From the NCBI GenBank assembly GCA_025667525.1, contig CM046882.1, positions 215,124,592 through 215,188,591 on the forward strand: a DNA stretch of 64,000 nt, written 5' to 3'. The number at the start of each line of letters is the position of its first letter. Position 1 is the stretch's first letter. The notes under the pieces were generated by a model. The model saw only the letters and a program-made list of their open reading frames with translations. It was not told where the DNA came from and made no database searches. Of this stretch, positions 33,670 through 45,566 are shown piece by piece. Source of the stretch: Glebionis coronaria (taxonomy: Eukaryota > Streptophyta > Magnoliopsida > Asterales > Asteraceae). Made by a program: the position numbers and the translations under genes.

Positions 33670-35803
33670 ATGGCTAGGGAATTTAAGAAGCCAAAACAGG
33701 TTAAGGATTCGGGATATCACAAGGAAAAGATGTTGTTGTGTAAGAAAGAAGAAGCAGGAATTCCACTCACAGCAGATGAAGTTGACTGGCGTGATGACAC
33801 TGATAATGAAGTCGATGATCAAGAGTTGGAGGCACATTATGTGTACATGGCAAAGATTCGAGAAGTGATTCCAGAGAATGCTAACAATTCTGGACATATC
33901 TATGATTCTGAGCCAATTGAAAAGGTACCATCAAATGATACCTATAATGTGTTTGCTAATGAACGACGGTATCCTGAGCAACCTGAAAGCATCAATGACA
34001 CATATGTAATGGACACGGAGGATAGCAATATCTCTACGGATTCACCGCATATGTGTAATGATGACGTAAATGCTACTCAGGATACTGACTCGGAAGAGGA
34101 CCGTGATTTGCTTGCTTCTATTATTGATTCTTTAAAACGTGAAATTAATGAAAACAAAGAGGCTAATAAACGTCTGAAGCAAGCAGACACATCCTTAGCC
34201 GAGGAGATAGACAGGCTTAAAGAGTGTGATTATGTAAAAGAAGCTGATCGACGAGTTGCAATAGCTAATGGTTTGGTATATGAACGTAAGGTGCTCAACG
34301 AACAATATTGTTCTGAAGTAACACACAAAATTCATATGTCAAAACAAAAGATATCGGAACTCGAAGAACAACTACTGCTACATAAACTCCAGATTACTGA
34401 GTTAGAGTCGGTTAACAAAGAACAAACTGAGCTTTATAAAACTCATGAAGAAAAGGATATTCAAAAAATTCTTGATTTGGAAAAGAGTGTCGAAACGTTA
34501 AACAACATTGTTTACAAAACGGGCCAGTCTATTCAAACTATGAATATGCTCAATAGAAATATGAAAACGAGTTTTGTTAAGCCTGAATATCTCAAGAACG
34601 TTAAATCTATAAAGCCTGGACTTTATGATATCGGTTGTTATGTTGATAATCTTGCTCTTATGCTTTCCCCTGACTGCAAAGAAATACTTCGTCATCAAGA
34701 AGAAAGTCGATCGAACTTAAGTGATTTGATAAACCTTTCTGATTTTAAGAATCATATTAAGTTTTTCCCTCAAAAATAACTTTCAAAAGAACAGAAGATG
34801 TATAATAGTGTTCCACCACCAAGTGATGAACCACAAAAGAAAGTTTCTTTAAAAAGGAGTTTCAAAAAACAATCAATTTTGTTAGAAAAGCGAATTTTGG
34901 ATGAAAAACGTAAATGGGATGAGAAAAGCAAAAGTGTTCAGCAATTTGAGTTTATAAAACAAGGGGTTTTAAATTTGTACAAAGGTGTCGTCGACTATGA
35001 AAAAGTTTCTATGGATACCGTTTGGAATATTAAACCTAACCCACAAGTAGAAGTCGTCATTCAACAATGCATTGTTCCAACAATTGATGACCTTTCAAAA
35101 AATGTGGAAATGTTTTATAACGCTCTCACTGAGGAAATGTTAACTGATTTAAGTTATGTTAAATCTCTTGAAGATGAAGTTGATTTTCTTCAAACTAAAT
35201 TAAAGACACAAGAACACCAACTTTCTAACAAAATTGATCGACTTTCGAAGGAATATTTCTATGCTGACCATATGAATGCTATACTTGGTGTGTATACCGA
35301 TCTTGATCACTATTGTCATGTAGCATGTCTAGTGTAAGAAACGGACGAGAAATGTCGCAATCTTGAAGTAGAGTTTTCAAAACAAATTCAGTCATATAAC
35401 AAACTTTAGAAAAGTTTTTCCCAACATGAGAAACACTCCATTTCTCTTGAACTCTCTTTACAAAAAGGTGATAAATCTCATAATCATAAAAAGTGTCAAG
35501 AAATGGCAGCTTCTTCGTTTTGTCAGTTAAATGAAAAAGATTTCGAAATATATGATTTGAAAGCTCAATTACAAGAAAGGGACATAGCCATTAGTGAGTT
35601 ACAGAAACTCATTGCGAAAATGAAAGGAAAGTCTGTTTTGGGTAAACCATCCGTCGTTCGTCAACCGAATGCGGTTAAATGCCCTAAACCATCTATTTTG
35701 GGACAATCCCCACAGACATTTCCTAAGATAGGAAATGATAAGAGTACAAATGTGATAGCACCGGGAATGTATAAGATGAACAATAGGCCTACTCAAACTG
35801 CGT
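33670..35803 (+). pseudogene. Extended coiled-coil region downstream of copia Gag
   Basis: Same reading frame as gag throughout, with in-frame stops at 34777, 35335 and 35407. An acidic segment comes first (DEVDWRDDTDNEVDDQELEAH). Long heptad-rich stretches follow: about 34130-34500 (IDRLKECD, KISELEEQLLLHKLQITELE), about 35150-35260 (VKSLEDEVDFLQTKLKTQE) and about 35530-35620 (DLKAQLQERDIAISELQKLI). That is roughly 700 residues between the zinc knuckle and the expected protease. I know of similar long insertions in Asteraceae copia proteins but not of a function. The frame is cut at 35803 by copia element C. Confidence 0.75.
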
Positions 35804-36175
35804 TGTCCCTAATAATATGATGATAGGTTAAGATATGAGATGGAAATGATATGAGTTTTAGAGAGAGAAAGTAGTGAGAGAAAGTAGAGAGAGAGAGATT
35901 AGCTTGGTGAATAATAGATTAGAGAAAGATTAGAGTTTACAAATGATCATTCCACCCTCCTAACATGCTAGGAGAGGGTAGTATATATAGTCCACCCACA
36001 TGCGGGCTTTAATGGGCTATATATTGGGCCGGGCATGTCTTTTGGACTTTAATTAATTTAAATCCAAGCCCGTGAACCACGACTATTTAACTATCTATTA
36101 CAACGTTCTAATAAATATTACAATATAAACCTATGACCGAACATTCTTGTTTGACTCAATATTTTGAGGCTAACA
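35804..36175 (-). repeat. 3' LTR of copia element C
   Basis: 372 bp. The minus strand starts TGTTAGCCTC and ends AGGGACA. It has TATATATA (35982-35989) and, just downstream in the sense direction, a hairpin (35955-35978) equivalent to that of copia element B. The two LTRs share layout (TGTTA start, GGGCTTGGA, TATA, hairpin, CTCTCT tracts) but are diverged in sequence. Confidence 0.85.
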
Positions 36176-36190
36176 ATCTCCCCCAATGTG
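36176..36190 (-). promoter_or_regulatory. Polypurine tract, copia element C
   Basis: The minus strand reads CACATTGGGGGAGAT directly before the LTR start TGTTAGCC, the usual copia plus-strand primer. Confidence 0.88.
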
Positions 36191-37089
36191 AGGTCAGTCC
36201 TCTTCGACATTTGGAGTCCAATGGAGATTTACAAATTTTGTCGTAAATGAGTCTTGAACGTGTAACAGTAGTTTTGTTCCTTCATGCTGTGATCTTTGAG
36301 CCTTTGTCATTGTCTTTCGACTTATTCTTTTATCTTGAGATCTTCAAATCCTTCTTGACTTGTCTTTGTTATCTTGCGATCTTGTGTCTTTATCCACATG
36401 CTCACACTATTAATTGTTGAATAAGTCTTTGGGCATGAACATGTGGTTTTTATTCTTTGACTTTCCTGAGTACACCGCGACGCCACCTTCTCAAGACAAA
36501 ACATAGACACGGACTGAATGGCTTTGACATTCGTCCTAAATCGGTAGCGTTTTACCTCCGGTCGGTGAAGACCGTTATACGATATTAAATATCGTACCTG
36601 TGATTAGGTAGATTCAATTAAGGATCTCCTTGACAGGGTTTCGCGGCAGTACTAGCCGTTCTCTTTACTCGACCGTCTCAAAGCAAGACTGCGAACATAA
36701 AGAGTGAATCAATTGGATAAATATCCGCTTGATTAAAGTCGTCAATTCAAATTCCTGGAACAAGTTTGATTCATTAAGAATCTTACCATTGTTGCTTTCC
36801 AGTTGACACAAGTTTGATTCGTAAGAATCTCACAAGTTACCTACCGTAGCGCTGTTTGATGTTGACGCTAGAAGGATTTCCATTCGTCACTGTGGATATT
36901 AATAAATATCACTCTGAATGTTCTGTCAAGACCATAAAGATATTGCGTAGAAACCTGAAACGAGTTTGAATCAAACCACTGTTGCTTTTCAGTTTTACAT
37001 ATGTTCAATTCATAAAGAATCTTGCATATGACCTATCGCAGTGCTGTTTGATGTTAACACTGGAAGGATTTCCACTCATCATTGTGAAT
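36191..37089 (-). other. 3' non-coding region of copia C with ~200-bp tandem units
   Basis: No credible frame. From about 36757 there are two diverged tandem units of roughly 195-200 bp. Landmarks are AAGTTTGATTC, TGTTGCTTTCCAGTT and GCTGTTTGATGTTGACGCT, then the same order again from about 36955. The second is interrupted by the Athila, and unit-like sequence (TATCACTTTGAGTGTTCT) resumes after 62361. Confidence 0.65.
37085..37089. repeat. Target-site duplication TGAAT, left copy
   Basis: TGAAT at 37085-37089 matches 62357-62361 and brackets the Athila element. Confidence 0.94.
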
Positions 37090-38147
37090 TGATGAGATGG
37101 CATTTATACATGATCTCATCGTTCTTTTCGGGCTTTGAATGCATAAAAATGTCATAAAATACCATATATATGCTTGTGTTTGTTTACTTGTGTATTTTAG
37201 GTATGGATATCGTGAAAAAGACAAAAGATCACAAGAAACAATGAAAAACAGACACGAGAAACGAAGCCGTACAAAGAACCGGGCCCTAGATCATGTTTTA
37301 TCCAACAAATACCCTTGAAGACTTGAAGACATGCAAGATTGATCCTCATTGAATGAAGAAATGACACTTAAAACCCTTGTATATTGATAATTACAAGTTT
37401 GGTCCCTTAAGTTTGTCAAAATTACACAAATGGTCCTTGAACTTTGAAGAAATGGCAAGTTTAGTCCCTCAACAATTCCAAATTGCCAATTATGATCCCT
37501 CATGAAGTCAAAGTTATATTGAAGACCTTTGAAGATCAACAATGTCCAAGATCAGCCCTTGAATTATCTCAAAATGGCAAAAACAACCCTTTGAAACCTT
37601 TTTCCAAAAGTTTGTGCCAAAAGTACAAAGTTGGTAAACTTATTAGCAAAGGAAATGTGTTTTGGTGGCTGAATAACACGTTTTACCTATTTTCCCAAAG
37701 AACAAGGGCTAAAGTTGTGCACTGAAACATTCAAACACACAAACACGCGCCAAACAAACACAATCCCCAAAAATCGGATCAAAACTTACCACTGTTCACC
37801 CTCAAGAACCCAGTAACTATCCCAACTTAAGCAAAGGGTAAAATGAAATTACCCACTCCCACACTTGATTCACACGCCCAGAAACATATCCCAACCTCAA
37901 AACCCTCACTCCCACTCACCATGGACCCCACCCCCAAAACCGTTTCACCCATCATGTGACAACTTATTCCCCAAGTACTGCCACGTGTCAAAATCAACAG
38001 CTGAGAGCCTTTGCTTCACCTCAAAGCTATTTTGAACGTCTATGATCACTTTGGAAAGCACATTCCATCAAAACGTCTAGAAGACTCAAGGACAAATGTG
38101 GAATTTCACTTCTAGGGTTTGTGAATAGTGTTAGCTTGGCATTTGCC

Positions 38148-38154
38148 TATAAAA
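38148..38154 (+). promoter_or_regulatory. TATA box of Athila element 3 5' LTR
   Basis: TATAAAA within TTGCCTATAAAAGGAGAC, the best TATA box in the LTR; its duplicate is at 59661-59667. Confidence 0.75.
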
Positions 38155-39143
38155 GGAGACCTCAACATGTGAGAGTCCCTTTGTTCCAGTTTTAGGCTAT
38201 TAAATCTTTGTAATTCCTTTTTAATTAATAAAATTTGATTTTCTGAATTTTTAAAAATCTCTTTTATATTTTGTTAAAAGTTGGTGTTAGAATAGCCTGA
38301 TTCTGAGTTCCATTTACATGTTTGAAGGTTTTTGAGGCAAGGTTTTAAGTGATAAAGCTTGTGTTTCAAAAATCAGAAAGTTTGGCTTATTTCATCTCAC
38401 CTTTGTGGTTTGTTCTTCTTAGCAGCTTGGAAGCTGGTACTTGTTCTGCTAGTACCTCAGCTCAAACAATCCAGGGCCTGGATGTAGGTCTTGGAGGTTT
38501 GCATCTTCTTCCCTTTTCATTTTCTCTCTTATTTTTCTGAATTTTGTGATATTGGCTTGTTTGTTCTTGAATCTGTGATTTAGTGGATGATTATTTTTAA
38601 TCTGGTGTTGTTTGATGATATTTAAGTGTTTGAGGTTTGATTTGTGGTTTGAATCTGGATGATCGTTTGAAAAGTTGTGAAAACAGGTTTTTAAGGGGTG
38701 TTTAGGTAAACTGTATTAGTAAGATTTGTGGTGTTTTGAATGATTGTTTGTTGTTGCTATCTATTAGTACTTGTGTATCTGATATACTTGGTTGCCTTGC
38801 TGCACATTTTGTGGCTTGAAACACATAGATTCATAAATTGGGTATAAAATCTTGTTTACTTGGTGAAATTGACTGAAATTTAGGGGACACCTAGATCTAA
38901 TCATAGACTAGGGTTAACAAGTGTTAAATCTAGGTTAACTACACCAGGGAAGAAGGATTTGAGGCTTGAAATTGGATATAGTGTCAAATAGATCAGCAAA
39001 TAGTTTCTGCATATGCACCTTGTTCATCAGTAACTTTATTTGCTTTGATCTTGTTGTTTACTTTGATTCAGTGTTTGATTTAAGTTTATTTGTGCTTATT
39101 CATAGTTTATATAGCTTTTGTATGCATCGTGTTGAGTTTGGTT

Positions 39144-39891
39144 GGCTTATTCATGCTAAAACTGCTTATTAAGTGCATAGCTGCTTATTTTCATGTCTGT
39201 GTATGATCTGGTGACTGTTTGATCATTTGTGGCTTATTGTGTAAACCAAATTTGGATTTTCTTGTTGCTATTGACTCCTTCTGACTCACTGATCATAAGG
39301 GTGCCCTTGTTTCCAATTGAATCCAACTAAATCTCTCTAAAAAGCTTGGTCAAATAGTCAAAGCAGTGGGAACTCCTTTCCCCTGCTAGTTACCACTGCT
39401 AGTGTTAAATTGGTTTCAGCTTATCAATAAGCTATAATAGCTTATTTTAACCAGAAACAACTTGGATTTTGTAATAGGTGCTCATTATTTGACCCATTTG
39501 TTCATACTAGAGCATTTGGTGGGTTGACTTTAGGGTTTGACTAGAAAACCAACTTAATTGACTTTTCCATAAGTGCTTATTGGCTTATTCTGGCTTATTG
39601 GTTTTGCTTATTGGAATTTTGTTGAGTGTTTTGGCTTATTGAGTCCATTTTTGATCTTTTGCAAGTTGAATCATGTCCTGAGGTGCCTTATTTCTCAAAA
39701 ACGACTATTTTGTCTTTTAGTAAAATATTACTTTGCTTATTTCTGGCTTATTGAGTGTGCTTTTTTAAAATTTCTTTTTACAGATCTCATAAGCATCCCA
39801 AAAGAAGGTTGTGTGTGAAATTAGAGCTTATGGCATTAGCTTATTGCTTAATGGGCTAAAAAGCCCAATAAGAATAAGTTTTTTGCTTATT
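39144..39891 (+). repeat. GCTTATT motif cluster in Athila LTR leader
   Basis: About 15 exact GCTTATT copies, often GGCTTATTG, lie in about 750 bp, four of them within 45 bp near 39577. AATAAGC inverse copies occur near 39425. The cluster is duplicated in the 3' LTR at about 60656-61405. Confidence 0.75.
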
Positions 39892-40846
39892 AAGCTGTGA
39901 TAAGCTCACATTCACCTTTTGGGCCTTTAGAGTTTTGTGTTTAGAATCAAGTTTTGAGTCAGATAGGGCTTTTCCAAGTCAATTGGGCCAAGTTTGACTT
40001 TTTGGGCTAAAAAGCCCATTAGAGTTCACTATTTTTGGTTTTGGCCCATTTGAGGGCCCAATAGGGGTATTCTGGTCATTTCACTTTGATTTTATGTTTA
40101 TTTAGGTTAAAATAAACTAGTTTTCAAGTTTTTAGAATTTTTTATAATTTTTAGATTTTTAATAATATTTTAATAGTATTTTATTATTATTTTTCAAATT
40201 TCACATTTTTCAAATTTTTACATTTTTCTTAGCTTAAATACATTAAAATAGGATTTTAGCAACTTTTAGAATAATTTTATCTCTTTTAGATTAATTTTTA
40301 TACTTATTTTAAGTTTTAATAGTTTTTAAATCATTTTAAATAGTTTTTATTAGTTTAAAAATTTCTAAAAATAGTTTTTAATCTTTTTAGGTCATTTTAG
40401 AGGTTTACCAATTGAAAAATCTTTATTTGGGTTTTTTGATTATTTATTTGATTTTTAGGGCTTTACTTAGCATTTAAAAATTTAATATTTAATTATTTAA
40501 AAGGTTTGAAAAAGTTTTGATTATTGGTAAACTCTTAGTTTATTAATTTTGATTTTTGGTGAATTTTTGGTAATTTTTAGAATTAATTTTTATTTTAGTA
40601 GTTTTTACGGTTTTACGTTTTGTCGTCGTAGTAATAATTTTCACGTCTTTGTCATCTTCTTTTCTCATCCCCTTCTAAACCCATCATTAATTAGAAACAT
40701 TTTACAAGTTTTTCACACACATATACCTCCTTGGGAAACGAACTTTCACCTTTGGGTTATTAGTGCTTGATTTTCCTAAATCATCACTTAATACTTACCG
40801 CTTTTACGCTCCTTTTCCTAAAGGACGTAATTTACCACAATCATTT

Positions 40847-40864
40847 TGGCGCCGCTGCCAGGGA
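40847..40864 (+). promoter_or_regulatory. Primer-binding site (tRNA-Asp type), Athila element 3
   Basis: TGGCGCCGCTGCCAGGGA, three bases after the 5' LTR. Confidence 0.94.
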
Positions 40865-41585
40865 GGTGTGTCGTGATTAATTTGCATTGTTGTTTTTAAT
40901 ATTAACCATAAATAGTATTTGTATTAGTAGAACTCTACTAATACGTATGATCGGTTTTCTTGGTTTTTCTTGTGAAATTATTATTACTATATTGTATTAA
41001 GTATCACAACAAATAAACAATATCTCCAAAAGTGTGAAAACACAACCTTAATTGGGATTTGATCTCCTAATTATTGAATTCGAATCTCAAACAAAAAGAA
41101 AAAGGAAAAAATAGATAAATACTTTCGTGAAGCTCGATTTTGAAAAATACAAACTATAAGGTGGGTATAATGCGGGTATTATAAAATATACCCTAAGGAA
41201 AAAGGCTCTTAAGTGCTTCGCGCCGCCTCGTTTCCCCGCTTGCTTGTGAGTATTTTGAGATTGAAGGCTAATCGAGGGTTTTGCCGCCCAAAGTGTTATT
41301 ACATATAATATATTTGCTTGGTTTCTTTGTGATTAAAACCTCTTGAACAATTTGGTTTTCACCAAAGTTCTAAAGTCATTCGAAGGCGTTCACTCCACGT
41401 GATCGTTTTCATTCCTTTAAGGCTTCTTTAATCAAGAGTTCGATTCGAGGAGAGATTTTGTAGATTGTTGTCTACGAAGATACACCAAAATCCAAAAAAA
41501 TAAATAACAATCAAAAACACACAAAAAAAATTGAAAATTCACAAAACAACCAAAAAGAATCTTCTTTGCTCACCTCCCATTCTTC
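40865..41585 (+). other. 5' leader of Athila element 3
   Basis: Non-coding stretch between primer site and gag, colinear with 7543-8235 (reverse) of Athila element 1. No feature beyond short inverted repeats. Confidence 0.7.
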
Positions 41586-42902
41586 GTGAAGTTTATGATC
41601 ACTCGTAATCAAGCAAAACGAGCTCGTAAACGTCTTCAAAAGCAAGCCAATCAAGAGACGTTGATTGTAGAAGAACCTCCAATTGTTGAACCTATTGTAG
41701 AACAAGAAGTCGTCATGGCTAATCGTACTATGATGGAGTTGCTACAAGCACCCACCGAGGGTTTTGGAGAGGCCATTGTGATTCCCGCCATCCTTGCGGA
41801 GAATTTCGAGATTAAGACGGGTTTAATGTCGATGTTGCAAGCAAATAAGTTTAGAGGTCATGAGAAAGACAACCCGCACTATCACATTAGGAATTTTAAC
41901 CGTCTCACCGCTACTAGCAAGTTTAAGGATGTTCCACATGACGCCATTAAGATGATGTTGTTTCCATATTCGTTAGATGGACCCGCAAAAATTTGGCTTG
42001 AGAAAGAACCGCCAAATTCGATTTTGACATGGGGTGATCTCGTTTCTAAGTTTGTGAACAAGTTTTTTCCACCATCTAAAACAACACATTTGAAAAATGA
42101 GATTTCACGATTTGTGCAAAGAAATAATGAAAGTTTTTCAATGGCATGGGAACGCTTTAAAGAAATGTTACATGAATGTCCACACCATGATTTTTCGGAA
42201 TTGTATCAAATTGATACTTTTTATAATGGGCTTAATGATCATGAACGAGATTACTTGAATGCCACCGCGGGTGGTAATTGTTTGTGCAAGACGACCAATG
42301 AGGCTTTACAAATCATCGAGAATAGATATAAGGTTTATAGCCCTCGTAACACACCGAGTGTTGCCAATTTGGGTTCGGCATCGTCGTCATCATCTCGTAG
42401 CATTAATGCCTTACATGATGAAGCTAATGAGGAAAATCGGTTTTTTGATAGATTTGCTAATCTTATGTCCCATTGGAAAGCTCAAGAAGCTTCAAATTCT
42501 GCTTCGATTAAAGCGGTTGCTAAGAGTTGTTTATCTTGTGGTGGAGCACATGATCTTTCCGAGTGCATTACCGCGGATGGTAACACTTCGAGTGCATATG
42601 TAGCAACGGGAACTTACAACCAAAACGGTCAAGGTTCCCGCCCAAATCAAGCTCCACCAAATCAAAATGCTAATAACTATCGAAACAACAACCAATGTGG
42701 TAATTACCAAGGCAATTCACGTAACTACAACAAGGAGAATTATCAAAGTGGGAATGGACAAGTCACTAATCAAAACCAAAACCGTGATTTTCAAAACACT
42801 ACACAAGGTTTTCAAAATGCTCACACTAAAAATCTTCAAGGAGATTTTTGGATTATGCTAAAGCAAATGATGCTAAATTTGATAACATGCAACGTGAGAT
42901 GA
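41586..42902 (+). pseudogene. gag: Athila Gag, frameshifted at its C-terminus
   Basis: 438 codons. The listed Met gives MKFMITRNQAKRARKR; MITRNQ, three codons in, is equally likely as the start. The capsid core (residues ~45-250) has ANRTMMELLQAPTEG, GEAIVIPAILAENFEIKTG, FPYSLDGPAKIWLEKEPP and SFSMAWERFKEMLHECPHH. The zinc knuckle CLSCGGAHDLSEC is at 315-327 (spacing CX2CX3HX4C, typical of Athila). An N/Q-rich linker follows. A one-base loss in a T run near 42846-42850 shifts the frame: the true continuation (LDYAKANDAKFDNMQ) is in the frame of the next entry. Gag packages element RNA and assembles the particle in the cytoplasm. Confidence 0.93.
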
Positions 42903-44008
42903 TTAGCTTAAGATCCGAGTTGAAAAACGAGCTTAAAAATGAACTTGCTAATGAACTTAAAACTCATGCAAATAAAATGGAAGGAAATGTCCAACGTCTT
43001 CAACAAAATCAACAAAAGATGGAATTAGGACAACATGAGATTAAGCAAGAATTATTAAAAGCGGATGCTAGGCAATCAAAATTTGAGGACCGAATGGCTA
43101 AAATGTTTGAAGCAATCATGTGTAAACCCTCTTCCTCGGGTGGTCTTCCTAGTGATACCATTGCAAACCCGAAGGGAGAAATGAAGGTTATTACTACACG
43201 AAGTGGTAAAACTTTCAAGGAACCAATCTCTTGTCCAAGTACTTCTACGGAGAAGGAAAACGAGAAAGAGCCCGAGGTGATGGTCGAAAAGGAGCACATT
43301 ACAATCCCACGAAGTACCGCTCATACCACACCTACGGTTGAACCAATACCAATTGTGGAACCCGAGTTTCCAAGGCCATTGCCTAATGTCCAACCCACAC
43401 CACCTTTACCCTACCCTTCGAGACGAAACAAAGAGAAATTGCAAGAACGTAACAAACAACAAATCGATCTTTTTATAAAAATGTTTCAATAAGTACATTT
43501 TGATGTGAGTTTATCCGACGCATTGTTATATATGCCTCGTTTCGCTTCCACTTTTAAAAGTATGATGAGCGATAAGGAAAAGCTTTCAAAGCTTGCTAAT
43601 TGTTCTTCGGTTTATCTTAACCGCATACCGGAAAAAGTTGGTGACCCCGGAAAGTTTCTCATTCCTTGCGACATACAAGATATGAAAGAATGCCTCGCCT
43701 TGGCCGATCTTGGTGCGAGCATTAATTTGATGCCATTTTCCATTTGGAAATCGCTTTCGCTTCCGGCTCTTATTCCATCAAACATGTCTATCGAGATGGC
43801 CGATCATTCTATGATTTTAGCATGTGGAGTAGCCGAAGATGTTTTCGTGAAAGTGGGGAAGTTCTACTATCCCGTTGATTTTATAGTAGTTGACATCCCC
43901 GCGGATCCTCAAGTTCCTCTAATTTTAGGTCGTTCATTTTTAGACACTTCGAGATCGCTTATCGATGTTCATGCAAGAACTATTACTTTAAGATTCAACG
44001 AAGAGTAA
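42848..44008 (+). pseudogene. Athila Gag C-terminus and aspartic protease, one stop
   Basis: Continuation of gag after the frameshift. A charged coiled coil (SLRSELKNELKNELANEL, then QRLQQNQQKMELGQ) comes first, then Pro-rich VEPIPIVEPEFPRPLPNV and the RNKEKLQERNKQQ segment. An in-frame TAA at 43490-43492 (MFQ-stop-VHFDVSLSDAL; probably once CAA) follows. The protease then reads on in the same frame: FLIPCDIQDM and the active-site block LADLGASINLMP (DLGAS in place of DSGAS, usual in Athila), ending VPLILGRSFLDTSRSLIDVH. The protease would cut the Gag-Pol polyprotein. Apart from the stop this section is well preserved. Confidence 0.9.
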
Positions 44009-44160
44009 CTTGTTATAAACGCTAATCAAAACTCGAAACATTCTCATGTTTATGCAATCGCTACCATCAATCACATTGACATCGTTGATGTGGTTTGCGA
44101 TGAGTTTTCACAAGAAGTGTTAGGTTTTTCCGATAGCTCACAAGTGGCAATCCCACTATT

Positions 44161-45566
44161 TTGGATCCGATTCTCGCTAATTCCACACCAAATCTCACTC
44201 CATTCCAAGGAGGCGATCTCACTTCAAATGAAATCGACAATGAAGATGAGGTGTTGATTAGTGATGATACTTCTATTTCACCATTTCTTCCACCTATGGA
44301 AGTTATGAGTGTTGAACCAAAATATTCAATCGAGGAACCACCTATCCTTGAATTGAAAGATCTTCCTTCTCACCTTGAATATGCATTCTTGGAAGGTGAT
44401 GACAAGTTGCCGGTTATTATTGCAAGAGGTCTTGCTAATGATGAAAAAACCGAGCTCTTGAAAGTTCTTAAAGCTCACAAAGGGGCAATTACGTGGAAAA
44501 TTTCCGACATTAAGGGTATTGACCCAAAATTTTGTACTCACAATATTTTAATGGAGGATGACTACAAACCCGCAATTCAAAGTCAAAGAAGGGTGAATCA
44601 CAAAATTCACGATGTCATTAAAAAGGAAGTGTTGAAACTCCTTGACGCGAGAATGATTTACCCTATATCCGAAGCCCATGGGTGAGCCCAATCCATTGTG
44701 TCCCTAAGAAGGGAGGAATGACCGTTGTGCCTTATGAAAACAACGAGTTAAATCCCACTCGTGTTGTGACCGGTTGGAGGGTGTGTATTGACGACCGAAA
44801 GTTAAATGATGCCACTCGTAAAGACCACTTTCCTTTGTCCTTCATGGATCAAATGTTGGAGCGACTCGCGGGAAATGAATTCTATTGCTTCTTAGATGGT
44901 TTTTCCGGTTACTTTCAAATCCCTATCAACCCTCGTGATCAAGAGAAGACTACCTTTACGTGTCCTTATGGAATGTTCGCTTATCGTAGGATGCCTTTCG
45001 GACTTTGTAATACACCGGGTACGTTTCAACGGTGTATGATGGCGATTTTTCATGATATGATCGAGAAGTCGATGGAAGTGTTTATGGATGACTTCTCGGT
45101 GTTTGGCAATTCGTTCACATCGTGTTTATCTAATCTCGATCAAATGTTAAAACGTTGTGAAGAAACCAATCTTGTGCTTAATTGGGAAAAATGTCATTTT
45201 ATGTGTAAACAAGGAATCTTCGTAGGACATAAAGTGTCGAAAGTGGGGATTGAGGTCGATAAAGCTAAGGTAGACGTCATCGCCAAGTTACCTCATTCCA
45301 AAACCGTTAAGGGAGTAAGGATTTTCCTAGGCCACGCGGGCTTTTATCGTCGTTTCATCAAGGACTTTTCAAAAATCTCTCGACCTATGACACACCTTTT
45401 CGAGAAGGATGCTCCTTTTAATTTCAATGTGGATTGTGTTAGTGCTTTCGAAACTCTCAAAAGGAAACTTACCGAAGCTCCCATTCTTGTTGCTCCTAAT
45501 TGGGAATTACCCTTTGAAATCATGTGTGATGCAAGTGATTATGCTATAGGGGCCGTCTTAGGGTAA
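44161..45566 (+). pseudogene. pol: Athila reverse transcriptase, one frameshift and one stop
   Basis: 44161-44685 holds the acidic linker and the start of RT (DIKGIDPKFCTHNILMEDDYKP). A frameshift near 44675 moves to the frame starting at 44682 (MSPIHCVPKKGGMTVV). In this frame the RT is complete: VCIDDRKLNDATRKDHFPL, first catalytic Asp in CFLDGFSGYFQI (residue 72), YRRMPFGLCNTPGTFQRCM, the FMDD box (134-137; Athila-type in place of YxDD), and GHKVSKVGIEVDKAKVDVI. The RNase H start IMCDASDYAIGAVLG leads to a TAA at 45564 (CAA in relatives). It copies element RNA to DNA in the particle. Confidence 0.92.

Larger units (their letters stand above)
31196..35803 (+). mobile_element. Copia element B, plus strand, truncated by copia C
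   Basis: 5' LTR (31196-31562), primer site, a ~0.9-kb leader with a motif array, and a long gag frame with an extended coiled-coil region; the insertion of copia element C at 35804 ends it in this window. Protease, integrase and RT are not present. It inserted into an Athila-type LTR at 31195/31196. Confidence 0.87.
37090..40843 (+). repeat. 5' LTR of Athila element 3
   Basis: 3754 bp, TGATGAGATGG...CACAATCA, near-identical to 58606-62356. TATAAAA at 38148-38154 places the start of transcription near 38180, giving a transcribed LTR leader of over 2.6 kb. A cluster of GCTTATT motifs covers 39144-39891, and the last ~700 bp is very T-rich. Short frames inside (for example 38349-38540, 39573-39818, 40549-40770) recur in the other LTR only because the LTRs are duplicates. 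Confidence 0.95.

Noticed and set aside
38349..40770. Short plus-strand frames (63-81 codons) duplicated at 59862-62283
   Set aside because: Fall in the two Athila LTRs; conserved only as LTR duplicates and T-rich (F/L-rich products).
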